DNA from: Sanderia malayensis
Taxonomy: Eukaryota > Cnidaria > Scyphozoa > Semaeostomeae > Pelagiidae
Assembly: GCA_013076295.1 (NCBI GenBank)
Contig: RQOL01000139.1
Coordinates: 1,240,001 to 1,304,000, forward strand
Length of the DNA: 64,000 nt
Reading direction: 5' to 3'
Shown one piece after another: positions 11,592 to 23,950 of the stretch. The stretch's first letter is position 1; each line of letters opens with the position of its first letter. A program made the position numbers and the translations under genes. The notes below the pieces were generated by a model. That model had not been told where the DNA came from and made no database searches. It worked only from the letters and a program-made list of their open reading frames with translations.

Positions 11592-12780
11592 AAAGAATAC
11601 AACTAAATACTCGTCCAAGTTCTGTAAATGCATATGCTGGCTGGAACAATAATTTACTCTATGAATAAATAAAATGAAATGTTACTGATCGTTTTTAGTA
11701 ATTGCTTTTGTTGCTGTATTCATTTATCACCATTCGTTTTGTTTATTTTTATGAAGTTATTTGGAGATTTTTCATCTTTTTCCTCATTGTTTTATACTCT
11801 TGCCCACAATCCAGAAAACTGTTGAACCTTCCTCCGGATGTACAACAATAGTTAACGGTTAACCTTTAACGGTTAATATATATCAATAGAATACATATAG
11901 TCGCATGGTAAGCACTATATATATATTCTATTGACTTACCTGAATTTTCCTGAGGTAAGCCGCATGTGATAAGCATGTGCGCTTACTTTTTCTATGAACA
12001 ACATGCTACATATCGCTGTAACATCTGCTTCGGGCAAGGGACTTTGTAAAGCTTCTGGAACTTTTAACACAAGTGTATTAACAAATGAAAAATCGTTATT
12101 TTCTGGGCGTTTATTTTCATTATTGGTTTCTTTCGGAGGCACTTATTTTCAATATCCTTTTCTTCCGACCGTTTATATGCCGTGAGCACCGAAAGGTTAC
12201 CCTTTGATTAAGGGATATGTATTAATTTGGTAATGGATGATGATGATGACGATGGCATTTTGACTATATGACTAAAAGCTCTTTGTGGGCCGTGAGCATC
12301 CACAGGACCATAACTTATGGAACAATCCATATGATATCAACAGCCTCACTTAAAATCATGCATTTAATTGTTTTTTCAGACTTATCTGCAGTGAAAAACG
12401 AAAAGAGTGACCAAAAAGGTTTTTAAGCTTTTCTGCTTGTATCTTAATCCACAGCTATTTATCGGATATTATCAAACCTGGTGCCAACTCTTAAGTTGAC
12501 GTCACTTCTATTAAAAACCCCCTAATGGGAAATTGGATTGTACTGCAACTTAAGTGGCTCAAACCATTTTTGAGACCCTTTAGAACAAATAATACAAACA
12601 ACATATGAGCAGTGATACAAATTGTTTTATTTAGCTACCAGCTCACATTTCTATTAAGGAATAAATGATAAAATTTGTTGCTCGGCCTATAGCGATACAC
12701 ATAATATACTCTTGCGGTAGATATGTGGCATGATTGCTTTAACATGAACGAAACCTATAGCTCCACACTCCTAACCTGAG
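11592..12780. other. Non-coding AT-rich stretch
   Basis: No gene was recognised. It holds a small inverted repeat around ATCAATAGAATACATATAG (about 11875-11934) next to a GTTAACGGTTAACC run that resembles the foldback arms at 909-1120. A GATGATGATGATGACGATG simple repeat lies near 12237. Confidence 0.6.
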
Positions 12781-14354
12781 ACTTTTGTATTATTTAGAGC
12801 AATTTCTTGGAAATGGACAAGCAAGAAATCAACCTTCCACGAGTGAATCAAAATTAGTCTTACAACGTTTGAATAACTAGGTAAAGTCATTTCAGCAATA
12901 CAGAGAATTAAAGGGAAAGGCATGGAAAGCCCGTGTAACCAAGAAGCAGCCTCAAGATAAACATATTAACACAGCAATTTCTTTTGGCCTTTTGGAATGG
13001 CACGAGTATGACCAGAAGTTAAAGCCAAATCGTGGCAAGCGGACAGCAGTCCGTGTTTCAACTGCAGATCCATACATGACAATACTACAGAAGGCAGAAA
13101 ACAAATGGAAGAATTACCACAGTGACTGTTACAGAGAAACAGTATGTTTGTTGTTGAGTATGTTTTGACATACGAAAATGGAAACGTGCCCAATTCATGC
13201 CAGGAACTTCCGAGTTTTTTTATTTGCGGAAATATAAGGAAGATGTTGGCAAAGAATACAAACGTCTTGTGTTCTTCCTTTGTTCACTTGAAGATTTTTT
13301 GTCATCTGAAAATTGTGATTTTGGTATCGACGATGAACTTCTTAAATGTGAGCCTCCAGCAAAGCGTTCCACACAAAGCCTTGAAGACCAATTTAATACA
13401 GAAAACCTAGCTGATACGATTTGGAGTACTGAGCACCAATTCCAGGACCAGATGCCTTTACCAGAGGCTAGTGCCACTGCAGTTGTTCCTGATGTGATCA
13501 CGATCGATGAAGCCAACAACAGCAATATTGAAATACCTGTCTACGACACTGCAAATGGAAGCCAAATCGAAGGGCTGACCTTTGAGGAGAAGATGGCCAA
13601 CTTGCGCGGTGATTTTGTTGGACAGAGGGAAGATTTTTGCCTGCTCACAGTCCGACGAAGTAAGCTGTGGCTGGATATGTGCGAGAAAATAAAATGCCTG
13701 TTTTCGGATATCTGCAGTGGTTAGTGTCAAACCACTAACCATCCGATTTATTGGTGAGGCTGCTGTTGATGCAGGAGGACCACTGAAAGAGCATTTTACA
13801 TTTGTATTTGAAGATGCTAAAAAATATCTTCTGTGCACTGGCGATGGGAAGACATACGGCCTAATCCATAATGTTGAGAAAGTTAGATAAGGGGATTTTC
13901 GTTTATTTGGCACGCTTTTGTCACTGTCGCCGTTGTAAGGTTATGCAAGGCCAACCTACATGATGCCTTGCGTTGTGTCACGTCTGCTCAATGGGCCTGA
14001 GATTCGCCCAGAAGTTGAAGAAATTCCAGATTTGGAAATTCAGACTAAATTAAATTACTAATTATTTTTATTTTATTAGGATATTTGTATTTTTTAATTG
14101 AATTTCTGGAAAGAATAAGCCATGAAGGCCCAATGCATCTAACAACAATAGAGCTGAATGAAGATGGCGAGGAAAGCGAAGTAATGAAGAAGATCGGTGT
14201 TGAAGAGGTAGCCCTTTTTTGCGCCGGGTCAAAATACATCACACCATCAATGAAAGGTGCTGGTACAATCTGTTTTGATCACGAGGGAAAGTATGGCAGG
14301 ATCGTTGCAAACACATGCAATATCATTCTTGCGATACCAGTCACCGAACGGTGA
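12780..14354 (+). pseudogene. HECT-type E3 ubiquitin ligase, copy D, internally deleted
   Basis: An N-terminal region (ELKGKAWKARVTKKQ, about 12908) is followed by the typical pre-HECT block YVLTYENGNVPNS and YLRKYKEDVGKEYKRL (13160-13270), an acidic linker, and the N-lobe start FIGEAAVDAGGPLKEHF (about 13740). Most of the N-lobe is missing. After an AT-rich possible intron, the C-lobe is at 14105-14354 with VALFCAGSKYITP and ANTCNIILAIPV, which keeps the TC of the HECT active site. Frameshifts lie near 13145, 13195, 13724 and 13890. HECT ligases pass ubiquitin from E2 to substrate through this Cys. No integrase partner was found next to this copy. Confidence 0.8.
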
Positions 14355-14399
14355 TGAACACTGAATCGGCAGAGGGTTTCATAAAAAGTATAACGGAAG

Positions 14400-14841
14400 A
14401 CTTGAGGTCAGATCCAGGGTTTGGTTGTGTGTGAGAGTATGGCGAAATTAACTATATTTCAGGTAACTTATTGCACTTCAGGAAGAATATGTGTTACTTA
14501 TTTGGGAAAAAAGAAAAAGAAATTGATGTTGTAAGACATCAGGTATTCAAAAATACTTATGAGAAGAAAGGACAAATTCAAGATCTGGCGTTGCTTCTAC
14601 CATGCAAACAATCATTTGTTCTATAATGTAAGCGCTGCAACTATATTTCAACAGTATGGAAAGAAACATTTACTACAAATATTCATCTTGATGATATTCA
14701 GAAACACCGATGGAATGAGAATGCTGAGATCCTGTGGACAGAACGCCTTTTCCTGAAGGTATCGAAGAGATCCTGCTTGATGAAGACTTGCAAGAGACTT
14801 CAATTTTTGAGGACTGTGACAATGATTATGATGGTGATTGA
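14400..14841 (+). pseudogene. Unidentified transposon-like C-terminal remnant
   Basis: Pieces in different frames read LFGKKEKEIDVVRHQVFKN (about 14500) and, after breaks, WNENAEILWTERPFPEGIEE with an acidic tail ending at 14841. A Trp-rich segment followed by an acidic tail resembles the one at 56526-56804. The family is not recognised. Confidence 0.35.
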
Positions 14842-15045
14842 ACTTTAATCATTTGGGTTTCGTTCTCTGTTAGCTCTTCAGGTAAATAGATATTTTATAA
14901 AGTTATTGTTAGTTATTCTAAATTTGAGGGGCATTAGTAGGCATAAGTGTAATGCAAAGGTGTGGTTAGAACGAACCGTGCTGTCAAAACCCCCCTGTAT
15001 ATATAAATAACTTGTTCAACCATTAATCACTTCATCATTGCCCCA

Positions 15046-15480
15046 ATCTAATATATATATTCTGCGGAGTCACGTGATGACGCACTTTCCTTGCCAAAAA
15101 CAATAGATTCGACCCGAAACAATAGGTCAAACGCCCCAAAACAATGGGCCGAAACGGCGAACGAGGTATCCATAAAGGCTTTTTTTTGAGGCCCTCAATC
15201 TGCCCTATTTTTGAGTGAGTTGTTCTTTGCCTGCTGAACCAAAAAGTTATCTATATGAGAGCTCACAGTTTCCACTAAAAGGTTTGGAAATTCTTTGTTT
15301 TTGTTCGCCTAATTGGCTATCACGAATAAACCACGGTTTACGCTGGCGAAACTTCCAAATTCGCGTCGCGAATTCCAATTTCGAACAAAGCGTTTGCTCT
15401 TCACGTGACGCGTTTCGCCTTTTGCTGCAATTTGATTGGCTCTTTTTGCCCGACCCACGTGGTAGGCCTAATGTAAACAA
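15046..15480. repeat. Dispersed repeat, copy 1 (inverted partner at 51490-51901)
   Basis: It starts ATCTAATATATATATTCT and contains GACGCACTTTCCTTGCC, CAATAGATTCGACCC, TACGCTGGCGAAACTT and CGCCTTTTGCTG. The same blocks occur in the same order on the minus strand at 51490-51901, with an unmatched central section. Both copies are non-coding. This is an interspersed element, possibly non-autonomous, of unknown class. Confidence 0.8.
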
Positions 15481-15520
15481 GCCCAAAGTTTTAATCAACA
15501 AATTATGATAAGGGGTTATC

Positions 15521-15784
15521 AGGCGAGCGCAGCGAGCTAACCCATTGTACGTGGGGTTCAAAGAGACATGAGCGTGAGCGAATGCAGCGCACGAAGTGCG
15601 CCAACCACAGGCGAGCGCAGCGAGCTAACCCATTGTATGTGGGGTTCAAAGAGGCATGAGCATAAGCGAATGCAGCGCACGAAGTGCGCCAACCACAGGC
15701 GAGCGCAGCGAGCTAACCCATTGTATGTGGGGTTGAAAGGGGCATGAGCGTAAGCGAATGCAGTGCACGAAGTGCGCCAACCAC
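15521..15784. repeat. GC-rich tandem repeat, 3 x 88 bp
   Basis: Three 88-bp units start at 15521, 15609 and 15697. Each contains GCGAGCGCAGCGAGC and the self-complementary GCGCACGAAGTGCGC. The composition is far more GC-rich than the flanks. The units differ at only a few positions, so amplification is recent. No ORF or RNA gene was recognised. Confidence 0.95.
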
Positions 15785-16181
15785 ATTAAGTTTTTTTCAC
15801 TTGCCCCCGGCTAGTGGAAATATATTCTGGTTGACTTTAGAATGAGAGAACAAAGCATTTTTATTTTTGAAGCCATTGTTCTATTGTACAATATGACAAA
15901 ATTTGGGCATATTACCCCCGGAATTTTCATATAAACCCCCGTTTTTGGTAAGAAATCTACTTTATAAACATTATCAATCCAATTTACTCACCAAGAATAC
16001 CACGAATGCTGTAAACATTCAAGAAAACGCCTAATGTTTTCTACTTTCATTTTTGCATTACGCTAGCAAGAATTTTGACCCCCAGTTTAAAAACATGCCC
16101 ATATTTGGTAAACGCAACGGAGTTGGCCCGTTTACCAAAGTTTTTATTTGTCTCTAAGTACCCCTGCAACTAAAAAGTACA
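15785..16181. other. Non-coding spacer
   Basis: No gene or repeat was recognised beyond short homopolymer tracts. A GGTAAACG...CGTTTACC-like pair is seen around 16108-16138. Confidence 0.5.
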
Positions 16182-17141
16182 GTGAAAAAAAGTTCGCTTC
16201 CAGGTTACCCTTCCCTCCATCACAGCCTGGTCTATTTAGGTGTCTTTGTGTCTTCTCGAAGCCGAGTTTCTTTCAACGAGGATAGGTCATGGAACACTGT
16301 GTCTGTAAAAGATGCTTCTGGTCTTTTACATTGTACAACGACATTCGAATTCATCACCGCACTCGTCATTACATGTCACTTTTTAGAGGTTACACTGCCG
16401 CTTACTAAAGAACTACAACAAACAGAAATAGATGTTATTGCTGCCACTGAGAAAATTAACTTGTTGTATTCAATGCTTCGTAGTTTTTGGGAAGAGGTTG
16501 TCCAGTTGCATGATAAGTTTTACACTGAGGATGTCACTATCGCGAAGGCAGTTGAAACTGTCCCTCCTTTGCCAAGAATTGCCCAGTTACAAAGGCATAG
16601 ATCAAACATGCCAGCTGATACCCCAAGTCAGTATTATTTACACGTTGTCTCAATACCCTTTCTTGATCATCTAAACTCCGAGCTTCAAGCGAGATTTTCT
16701 GATACAAGCATAAAAGTGTTGAATGTCTTTTATGGTTTTCCTAATAATGTATTCCATGATATATGGATTGAGAGTTTTTCTATTTTTCTGTCCACCTATG
16801 AAGATGATCTTCCTGAGCCTCGTTTTTTGGCCGTTGAATTGAGAACCTGGCAAAAATATTGGGAAATGTTCAATGATGCTTTACCCACGACTTTCTCTTC
16901 ACTTTTACCTTTTGTTGACAAGCTCACATTTCCGAATTTATTTGTTGCCTTCTCAATAGCAGCAACAATACCAGTCACCTTTTGTTGTTGTGAACGATCA
17001 ATATCTGAACTGTGCCGCTTAAAAACTTATTTGAGAAGCACAATGAGTCAGCAACGACTGAATGGATTGGCACTTTTAAATGTCCATTGTGAGATAAATC
17101 TCTCGGTATCTGATGTTATTGACAGATTCGCAATCGCATGA
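16182..17141 (+). pseudogene. hAT-superfamily transposase, C-terminal fragment
   Basis: The 319-codon open frame has no ATG at its upstream limit (it opens at a GTG), so it is 5'-truncated. SWNTVSVKDASGLLH, FEFITALVI and TKELQQTEIDV match the middle of hAT proteins of the THAP12/P52rIPK-like type. The C-terminus carries the hAT dimerisation region: FPNLFVAFSIAATIPVTFCC, CERSISELCRLKTYLRSTM and RLNGLALLNVH. The THAP or BED zinc finger and the first catalytic Asp are absent. The unbroken frame suggests a fairly young fragment. Confidence 0.85.
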
Positions 17142-17395
17142 CTCGAACGAATGAAATTAACATATTTTAAATGATCCCTTAGATGATGAGTCCAATGCCG
17201 ATGAACTATAGATTTCAGAACCTATTGCTAATGACTGAATTTTATTATTATTATTATTTCCTAGACTCCTAGACTAGTTTTGTTTTCATCTTTGGTTTTG
17301 TTATTTTCCGCTGTTCAGTTTAACCATGTATAAATTGCTAGTTGTTTCTAGAAATGCATATACTCAATGATTCCACATGTTGAACAATTTTCTTT

Positions 17396-17704
17396 TCAAA
17401 AAGGGCGCTCCCAAACTAAAAGGGCGTGGCCGCGAAAAATTATCTTCGGCCACACCCTTCCAGCTTCAGTCAGGTTTATGTCTGGATCTACGCCTGCTAG
17501 GCATCTTATTTCTGGATTCTTCACATTGCAGTTTTCGCATATACTCACAGACCCACCAAAAGAATCTATCTCTAGGGCACACTCTGCAATACAATTTCTA
17601 TGTTTTTCCCACATTGCTGATGCTTTCTCCAATCTGTCTGCCCACTTAGACGACTCAGATTTGTCTTTGTGAGATAGTGTCAGCTTTTCACATTCAGAAA
17701 TCAT
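17396..17704 (-). pseudogene. Cys-rich transposon ORF fragment, same family as 57.9-58.3 kb
   Basis: The reading SKWADRLEKASAMWEKHRN, then CENCNVKNPEIRC, matches in layout the exon at 57905-58266 (AWKERMEALQENWSCKRE, then a CXXXC/CXXC block). The order W-x-R, W, basic, Cys pairs is that of the N-terminal Cys-rich region in some KDZ-like transposon proteins. Only about 100 codons survive, and there is no catalytic part. Confidence 0.5.
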
Positions 17705-17734
17705 AGCTTTAACCCTTTCCGTCTTTATGTGTCA

Positions 17735-18290
17735 CTTGTGACCAAAAGTGGGTCCAAAAAAAATTTTATCCGATTTTACTGAAAATTGGCTTCTGGGGGA
17801 ATTGAAGGGTGCTGAATTCGAATCAGAAGTCGGAATTTGAAAATTTTTCACTTAGGGGCCAAAAACGGGGTTAACGGGGGCCAAAATGGTCCAAAAATAG
17901 AAGTTCTTTGATTCCATTAAAAATTCACTTCTAGGGTAATTCAAGGGTGCTAAATTCGAATCTGAAGTGGGAATTGGAAAATTTTTCATTTTGGGGGCAA
18001 AATCGGGGGTAACGCGGGCCAAAATGGCCCAAAAATAAAGGTTCTTTGATTTTGTTGAAAATTCACTTCTTGGGTAATTCAAAGGTGCTGAATTCGAATC
18101 TGAAGTCGAAATTTGAAAATTTTTCATTCTGGGGACAAAAACGGGGGTAACGGGGGCAAAAATGGTCCAAAAACAAAAGTTCTTTGATTTTGTTGAAAAT
18201 TCACTTCTTGAGTAATTCAAAAGCGCTGAATTCGAATCTGAAGTCGAAATTCGAATATTTTTCATTTTGAGGACAAAACGGGGCTAAAAT
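17735..18290. repeat. Tandem repeat, four units of about 138 bp
   Basis: The unit contains TTCAAGGGTGCTAAATTCG, GGCCAAAATGGTCC and GGGGGTAACG; unit starts are about 137-140 bp apart. Because 138 is a multiple of three, the minus strand has an open frame from 18265 to 17852 made of three 46-residue repeats, each with TSDSNSAPLNYPRSEF-like text. The first and last units are diverged and close the frame. Confidence 0.9.
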
Positions 18291-18600
18291 GTGTGACATG
18301 TTGAAATTTGAAAAAAATGAACATGATGAAAACCTTTAATTTTTCTAATTTTCTGTTACAGAATCGGAAAATTTTACTTATTTTTCAAAGAGAAGTCCAA
18401 CAGTTATTTATGCAGTTATTTAAAGAAAAATGTGTGAACAGACTATAAAGATAGCTTTCAATACAGTTTCGAAATATAATTGGCATGCTTTATCAAATTA
18501 TAACAAAAACTAACTTACAATGATAGCTTCAAAAATAAATTAAAACCAACGTTCTCTCTCTAAAACCATCGTTCCAGCGTTCCCTCTCATACAAGATTGT
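18291..18600. other. AT-rich non-coding spacer
   Basis: Nothing recognisable is present; it includes a TTTGAAAAAAATGAAC-type AT-rich stretch and ends at the 3' side of the piggyBac fragment. Confidence 0.5.
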
Positions 18601-18602
18601 CA

Positions 18603-19234
18603 TCACCAATCATACACATCAGCTTCTTGCGATTGACTGCTTTGCAAATCATATTCCCTTTGCACATGATACTCATTCCAGCATTGCCTTTTCGTATTTG
18701 GAGAACAGAGGACGAGTGGATGTTCAGCGCTAGAACACTTGATGCATTTGAATGATGATTTCCTTTTGCAAATGCGGCATCTGAGCCTTCTATCTCCACT
18801 TCCTGTATCGGACTGAAGAATCTTTCCAGCTTCATGACTTCCCTTTCTGGGAGACATCAAGGTTGCGGTGAGAGGTCTTCTATGCTTTGTTTGGGTGTTT
18901 GGTTGATAGTGCAACACCTCATTGCGACCATTGGTTTTTTGTACATGGCATACCAGGTACGTATTACGGAAAATCTGAATGCACTTTGAGACTTGGCATC
19001 TTTGGACATCCCCAGCGTGAGTTGTTTACTGTTGCGCCACAGAGTATCTCCATTTACCAGAACATACATCTCGCAAAGATTATCAAACACTCTACTCTGT
19101 TTGCGAATGCTCCTGAATTCGCTATTATAATAAGATAATTGCTGGTTTGATTTATCTACCCAGCCGTATATCTCTCTGTACAACCGAGCGACCAATGGAA
19201 CATAGATGACTGGCCTTTCTGCACCTTGATTCAC
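18603..19234 (-). pseudogene. piggyBac-type transposase, C-terminal half
   Basis: From 19234 downward the minus strand reads VPLVARLYREIYGWVDKSNQ (normally YNKYMGGVDRADQ), LSYYNSEFRSIRKQSR and FDNLCEMYVLVN, the C-terminal part of the DDE_Tnp_1_7 domain. After a frameshift near 18900 it continues into the Cys-rich C-terminal domain RCRICKRKSSFKCIKCSS with more Cys/His pairs. The N-terminal half with the first two catalytic Asp is missing. The fragment abuts the HECT gene of element A at 19235, which may mark a deletion or insertion breakpoint. Confidence 0.8.
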
Positions 19235-19239
19235 ATCTA

Positions 19240-20969
19240 TTGGTTGCCAAAATTCCCTTCCAAAATTGCCTTCGTTTGTGTGATCCAGCGAAAGAAGTCA
19301 TATCTGAATTTCCAGACGGTGGAAATGTGTCAGATTACTTAGAAGCGAAAGGCCTCTACCCATCCACAACCTATCTTTATCTGCGTACAAAGCAGAAAAA
19401 TTTTCAAGAACGTGCTGCTGAATTGGCACAAGAAGATGTTGAGTATCAGTCCGAGAGTGACAGTGCCAGTGAATTCAGTTCAAATTTGCCTTGTCTTGAA
19501 AGAATTATTTATGGAACTTGCAGCTGCACATATGAGGAAGGAAATGAGTGCACCAGGTGCACCCACAATAAGGAATTAGAAGAGACAATAAAAGCAGACA
19601 GCTTTAATTACACCAAAGAACCCCAAAATCATAGTTTCCCTGTTGATGAGTCAGCCAAGGCAGGTCCAAGTCAGGGGCCTTCTGAGGCATTATCATTGCA
19701 GCAGCAGCAGGAAGTGAGAGAAAGAAGATTAGCCTACCTGTCACATCAAGCTACCCAGGAGACATCTAGTGCATACTCATTTCCCGGTAAAAGTGAGCTT
19801 GCTCATGTTGGGACTGATTCTCTATCACATCAAGCCGAACTAGAAACACCAATCTCTTTCTCATTTGATGATTTGATTGAACTTCCTCATTTTGGGGTTG
19901 ATGTTGCCACTGCAAGTAATACAGATATACAGGAAATACACCCACAGCCACAACGACACGAAATTAAACAACTTTCAGTGCATAGGTCAGTTATTTGTAC
20001 TGACTTAATTGCACATTTCAAAGATGATAATATAATGAATGCAGAACTGAAGTTTGGTGTTATTGATGAGAGAGGAATGCGCGAAGAGGGTGTGGGAATA
20101 GGTGTGACAAGGGATGTTTTTAGCCTATTCTGGAAAGAATTTGCAAACTCGAGAACAATAGGGGAGAGAGAGAGAGGGTGCCATTTGTTCGCCATGATCA
20201 TTTTATACAGGAATGGGAAGCAGTTGGAAGAATTTTGGTGAAAGGTTTTACCTCTGCTGCATATTTCCCCATCTACCTTTCGAAAGCACTTTTGTGTTAC
20301 TGTCTATTTGGAAGAGATGTGCCAGATGAAATGATACTGGATTCTTTCATGAGATACTTGTCAGAAGAAGAGGAGTAACTCGTGGGTGATTATTTGGAAA
20401 AGTCATGTTTCCCAGAAGACAATGAAGAATTAATGGATTTCCTGGATCATTTCAATTGCAGATCTGTTGTGAATGAACAAAACTTCAGAAAAATTTTAGT
20501 TGAGATTGCCAAGCAGGAGCTTATACAAAAGCCCCATGTAATGATTTCAAGTTGGCATCCCATCATTCAGGCATTAAAGCAGCATGAAAGTGTTCATTCA
20601 ATTCCTTCAGTGGAAGCCTTTTTTAACAATGCCAGACCAACCACCAAAAAGATACTTGGAATTCTAGATGCCAATCCTTCAACAGATGGAGAGCGTGATG
20701 CATTGAAATTTCTGCAGCGGTATATCAGGGGTCTTGATAGCAAAGCTATGTTGCAGTTTTTGAGATTCACTACTGCCATGGATATCGTGGTGGATAATAT
20801 CAAGCTAGAAATATCTTTCATTCGATCTGAAGGCCTTGGCTCCAGGCCAATTGCACATACATGTGGGCCTTTACTGGAACTTCCCTCCACATACACTAAT
20901 TTTGTGGACCTGAGAAAAGAGTTCGACAACATACTTGTCAAAGATGACTGGAACATCGACATTATGTAA
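19240..20969 (+). pseudogene. HECT-type E3 ubiquitin ligase, element A
   Basis: The upstream limit is a TTG, so the true 5' end is lost or spliced. Order: an N-terminal ubiquitin-like/UBX-like stretch (CDPAKEVISEFPDGGNVSDY), a Cys motif CSCTYEEGNECTRC, a Ser/Gln-rich linker, and the HECT N-lobe (FGVIDERGMREEGVGIGVTR; FVRHDHFIQEWEAVGRILVK). The C-lobe ends with IAHTCGPLLELPSTYTNF, which contains the catalytic Cys. Only two lesions are visible: a frame change at a GAGAGA run (about 20163-20175) and a TAA near 20379. The last exon is otherwise intact to TAA at 20969. It probably ubiquitinates an unknown substrate, perhaps its own transposase or a host factor (inference). Confidence 0.88.
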
Positions 20970-22600
20970 ATATGGTTCCGTATATCTGAATGTGTTTCTA
21001 TTACTCTGGCGAAATGGACTCAATTAAAGATCTTGAATACAGTAAGAAAAGTTACATTATAGTTTTTTTATACTCTCCCATCAGACCAAAAGTTTTTAAT
21101 GGGGAAACAGACATATACACTTTTTTATATAAGAATACCTTAAATTTTGCCAAGGCTTGATCTTTTCCATTGTTATTCTTAAATTTCCATTGTTTTTTGG
21201 CAATTTCAAGCCTCAATATTCTTATAAACTTGATTCTTATAGAAAAAAGTGTGTAGCCAAATATGTATCTTAATATGGGTATTGGCACTGAGGCAATAAA
21301 CTGTTCCTTTGTATATCTTCTCTCAAAATTACCTACATTTTTTCATAAATAAAAAACATTACTTTTTGGTTGCATGAAAAAATCATTCATAGTATTTGGA
21401 AGAGAATCATACCTACAAGTAACATATTTGCTCAAATCTGATTGAACACATTTCAATCTGATTTTGTTTTTTGTTCTGTTTCAATTGTTGCTTGAGTGCC
21501 CTATTGCCGGGGATAGAATCCTGGGCCAGTCTGCCACTGACTGCACCAAGTTCTTTGACATATTTCATAATATAGTCATGTTTTGTTAAAATTTCAAAAT
21601 ATAGTCATGTTTTGTTTCATTATTAGATTGTTCTGTTAAGCTGTATATTCTCAACCATTCTCATACTTGGTTTCATAGCATGAAAAAATATATTTATGAA
21701 AGAATATATTTGCAAATGCCAATTTGAAACTGTACACCTTTTTGGGACACCTTGTATAAAAAAATATTCTAAAACCTTGTCTGAGAATGGTTGACATCCT
21801 TCATTACGTAAACTAGAGGCGGTTGGTTTTATTATTGTTGCTAAATTTGATTGTAATACATATTATTATAAAACTCGACCCAATCAATGTTAATAACTGC
21901 ATTGCAGTGATAACAAGTGCAGAAACATCTGGTTAGAAATAATTATAGGCTCTTTAATATCTGAAATTGGGGCACTTGAAATATGTTTTCCCAGACATAA
22001 AGAAAAAGAATGAGCATAATTCACTACCAGAAATAGATTTCTCTCAAAAAGCAATTTTCAATAGTTCAGATCCACAGGCTCAGATCAATGGCTTGTCAAT
22101 GAGATTGATCCTTAAGAATTTTTTAACATGATGTTTAAAGTTAAGTGAAAAATCTTCATCTATACTCCTGTACATTTTCTTCCTTTTCGAAAAATACTGC
22201 TCCTTTTGTAAGCTTTCTAAACACCAGACATGTGATGTGCTTCATTGATTGGGTCAGCTTAGTATGCATTGCGGACTGAGTACTACAAATATTGCAACCC
22301 AGTAGCACGAACCCAAATCAGAAAATTACACTGAAAATTACTCCTCAATATTGTTTTGTTAATATCTATTATTGTTTTTACAAAGTTTAAAAAAGTGCAA
22401 TGACACATTTAGTCAGCGATATTATTTTCTTCTCTTCGATCAATTCTACAGGTTCGGTAAATCATACCCTAGTACGCTAAGGCGTCAGCAGATATTGCGC
22501 AATAATGATTTCTGGTCCTAGCCTTAACACTACCCTAAGCTTAACATTTAAGAACAGACCATAAATATGTGTACTTAAACAGTTGACACAAAGTATAATG
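20970..22600. other. Intergenic interior of element A
   Basis: No gene was recognised. A short duplication AATATAGTCATGTTTTGTT occurs twice (about 21569 and 21598). TTTTTGGGACACCTTGTAT near 21740 resembles mariner/MITE ends but has no mate that I could find. The region separates two convergent genes. Confidence 0.5.
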
Positions 22601-23812
22601 TCACGAAGCCAGCTCGATTTCTCTTAGAAGCTCGATATAGAGGTTGAATGCCTGCTTGACATCAATGGGTGCTGACAGTGCTCTTCGATTCATCACAGTG
22701 AGCGCAAACTCTTCAAACTCTTCACTGTAGTCCCTCACGTTCATTGCGGCATCATCATAAAATTCTTCAATCTCATCCAGATCAATATCGACTTTACAGT
22801 CTTCCACATCATACAGATGTGGCAAAAAATACATACAGTCTGGTCGCCCCCTTGGACCACTACTGTTTCCAAATTTGCTTCTAGATATGATATGCTGATT
22901 CCACGACTCAGCGACTTTATGAAGCTCTTTTCTTAAAATACTCATGAAGCAAAAGCGTAAACACTCGACTTGCACAGGATCAGAGTCATTAAACAAATCA
23001 AAATCACGCAGGTCTTTAAAAAAATTTCTCCACCACCCAGGACCATCCCTAATCAAATGAGACCAAAAAGCCTCAATTCTTTGATTAGAAGTTGATGTAT
23101 CAATGGCAAAGCTGGCAAACGCAGCGTGATCGTCGTCGTGGGTAGAGCGAAAGTAGATATGCAATGCCTCAACAAGGCTGTTCTCTGTTCCGTCATCAGA
23201 TCTCATCTTTCTTGGTGCTCCTCCAACTTGTTTTATTGCATCGAGGTAATATTTTCCTATTACATCCGGGTTTTTGTTTGTAGCACAGACTTCCAACCAA
23301 ATAAGTCGTCTTGAAAAACCATCGATGCAGGCGTGTATACTAAATCCAAATGGTTTGAATTTGTCGTGGCCGTCAATATGTCAAGTGAAATTTGGTCCCT
23401 TTCAATGGTAAGCTCTTCTGCGAAGCCGCTTTTTTGTTCTGTCATTGACTCCTTCAGGATCTAGTTCACGCAAGCACTGCATGACCCTTGACCGTTTGAC
23501 AATAAGTCCTTGATTTTTTAAACGTTTCCACATCTTACGGTAGCCCACAACACACCCACTACCCACTAGTTCTTCCTGAATGGCAAGCTTTAACTCATCG
23601 GCGCTTACAACATGAACATGTGATGATGATCTTCTTCGTAACTGCAGATCCTGCAACCGCCTCTTTAAGGTAGAAAGCATAACATCATGCAGGCTTAGGA
23701 ATTCGATGATTTCCAGGTTAGTATATCCCTGGTTAAAATAGTTCTGAATGAGTTCATCTGTATTGCTTGTATCAGTGGCATCCATGCATGGCGAATAGTT
23801 TGGTAATGGCAT
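22601..23812 (-). pseudogene. Integrase-core (rve/IS3-like DDE) protein, element A
   Basis: One 404-codon frame starts at ATG 23812 and ends at 22601, interrupted only by two TGA codons near 23403 and 23379. The N-terminal helix-turn-helix region (YTNLEIIEFLSLHDVMLSTL) and HTH_21-like block (GYRKMWKRLKNQGL, RRRAYH) lead to the catalytic domain: HIDGHDKFKPFG (first Asp), CIDGFSRRLIWLEV, RSDDGTEN (second Asp), and SNQRIEAFWSHL (Glu in the position expected for DDE). The second TGA replaces the Trp that precedes HIDG in the family. The C-terminal part contains RPDCMYFLPHLYD. It probably acts as the transposase of element A. Confidence 0.9.
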
Positions 23813-23950
23813 TGTGACAATCTGGTTTACTCGTGAGGTAGGTCACTCATCTTGATCAGCATTTTAATACAGCAAAAAATGTATTTGGCGCCAAAATCCA
23901 TACGATACAATCATCTCAAAAATAGCGGGAACTTATTTTGGAGAAAAACT

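Noticed and set aside
12966..13193. Minus-strand ORF opposite HECT D
   Set aside because: The plus strand carries the family motifs; the minus frame is a shadow.
17852..18265. Repeat protein gene from the 138-bp array
   Set aside because: The open frame ends with the array, has no homology and no promoter; kept only as a weak finding.
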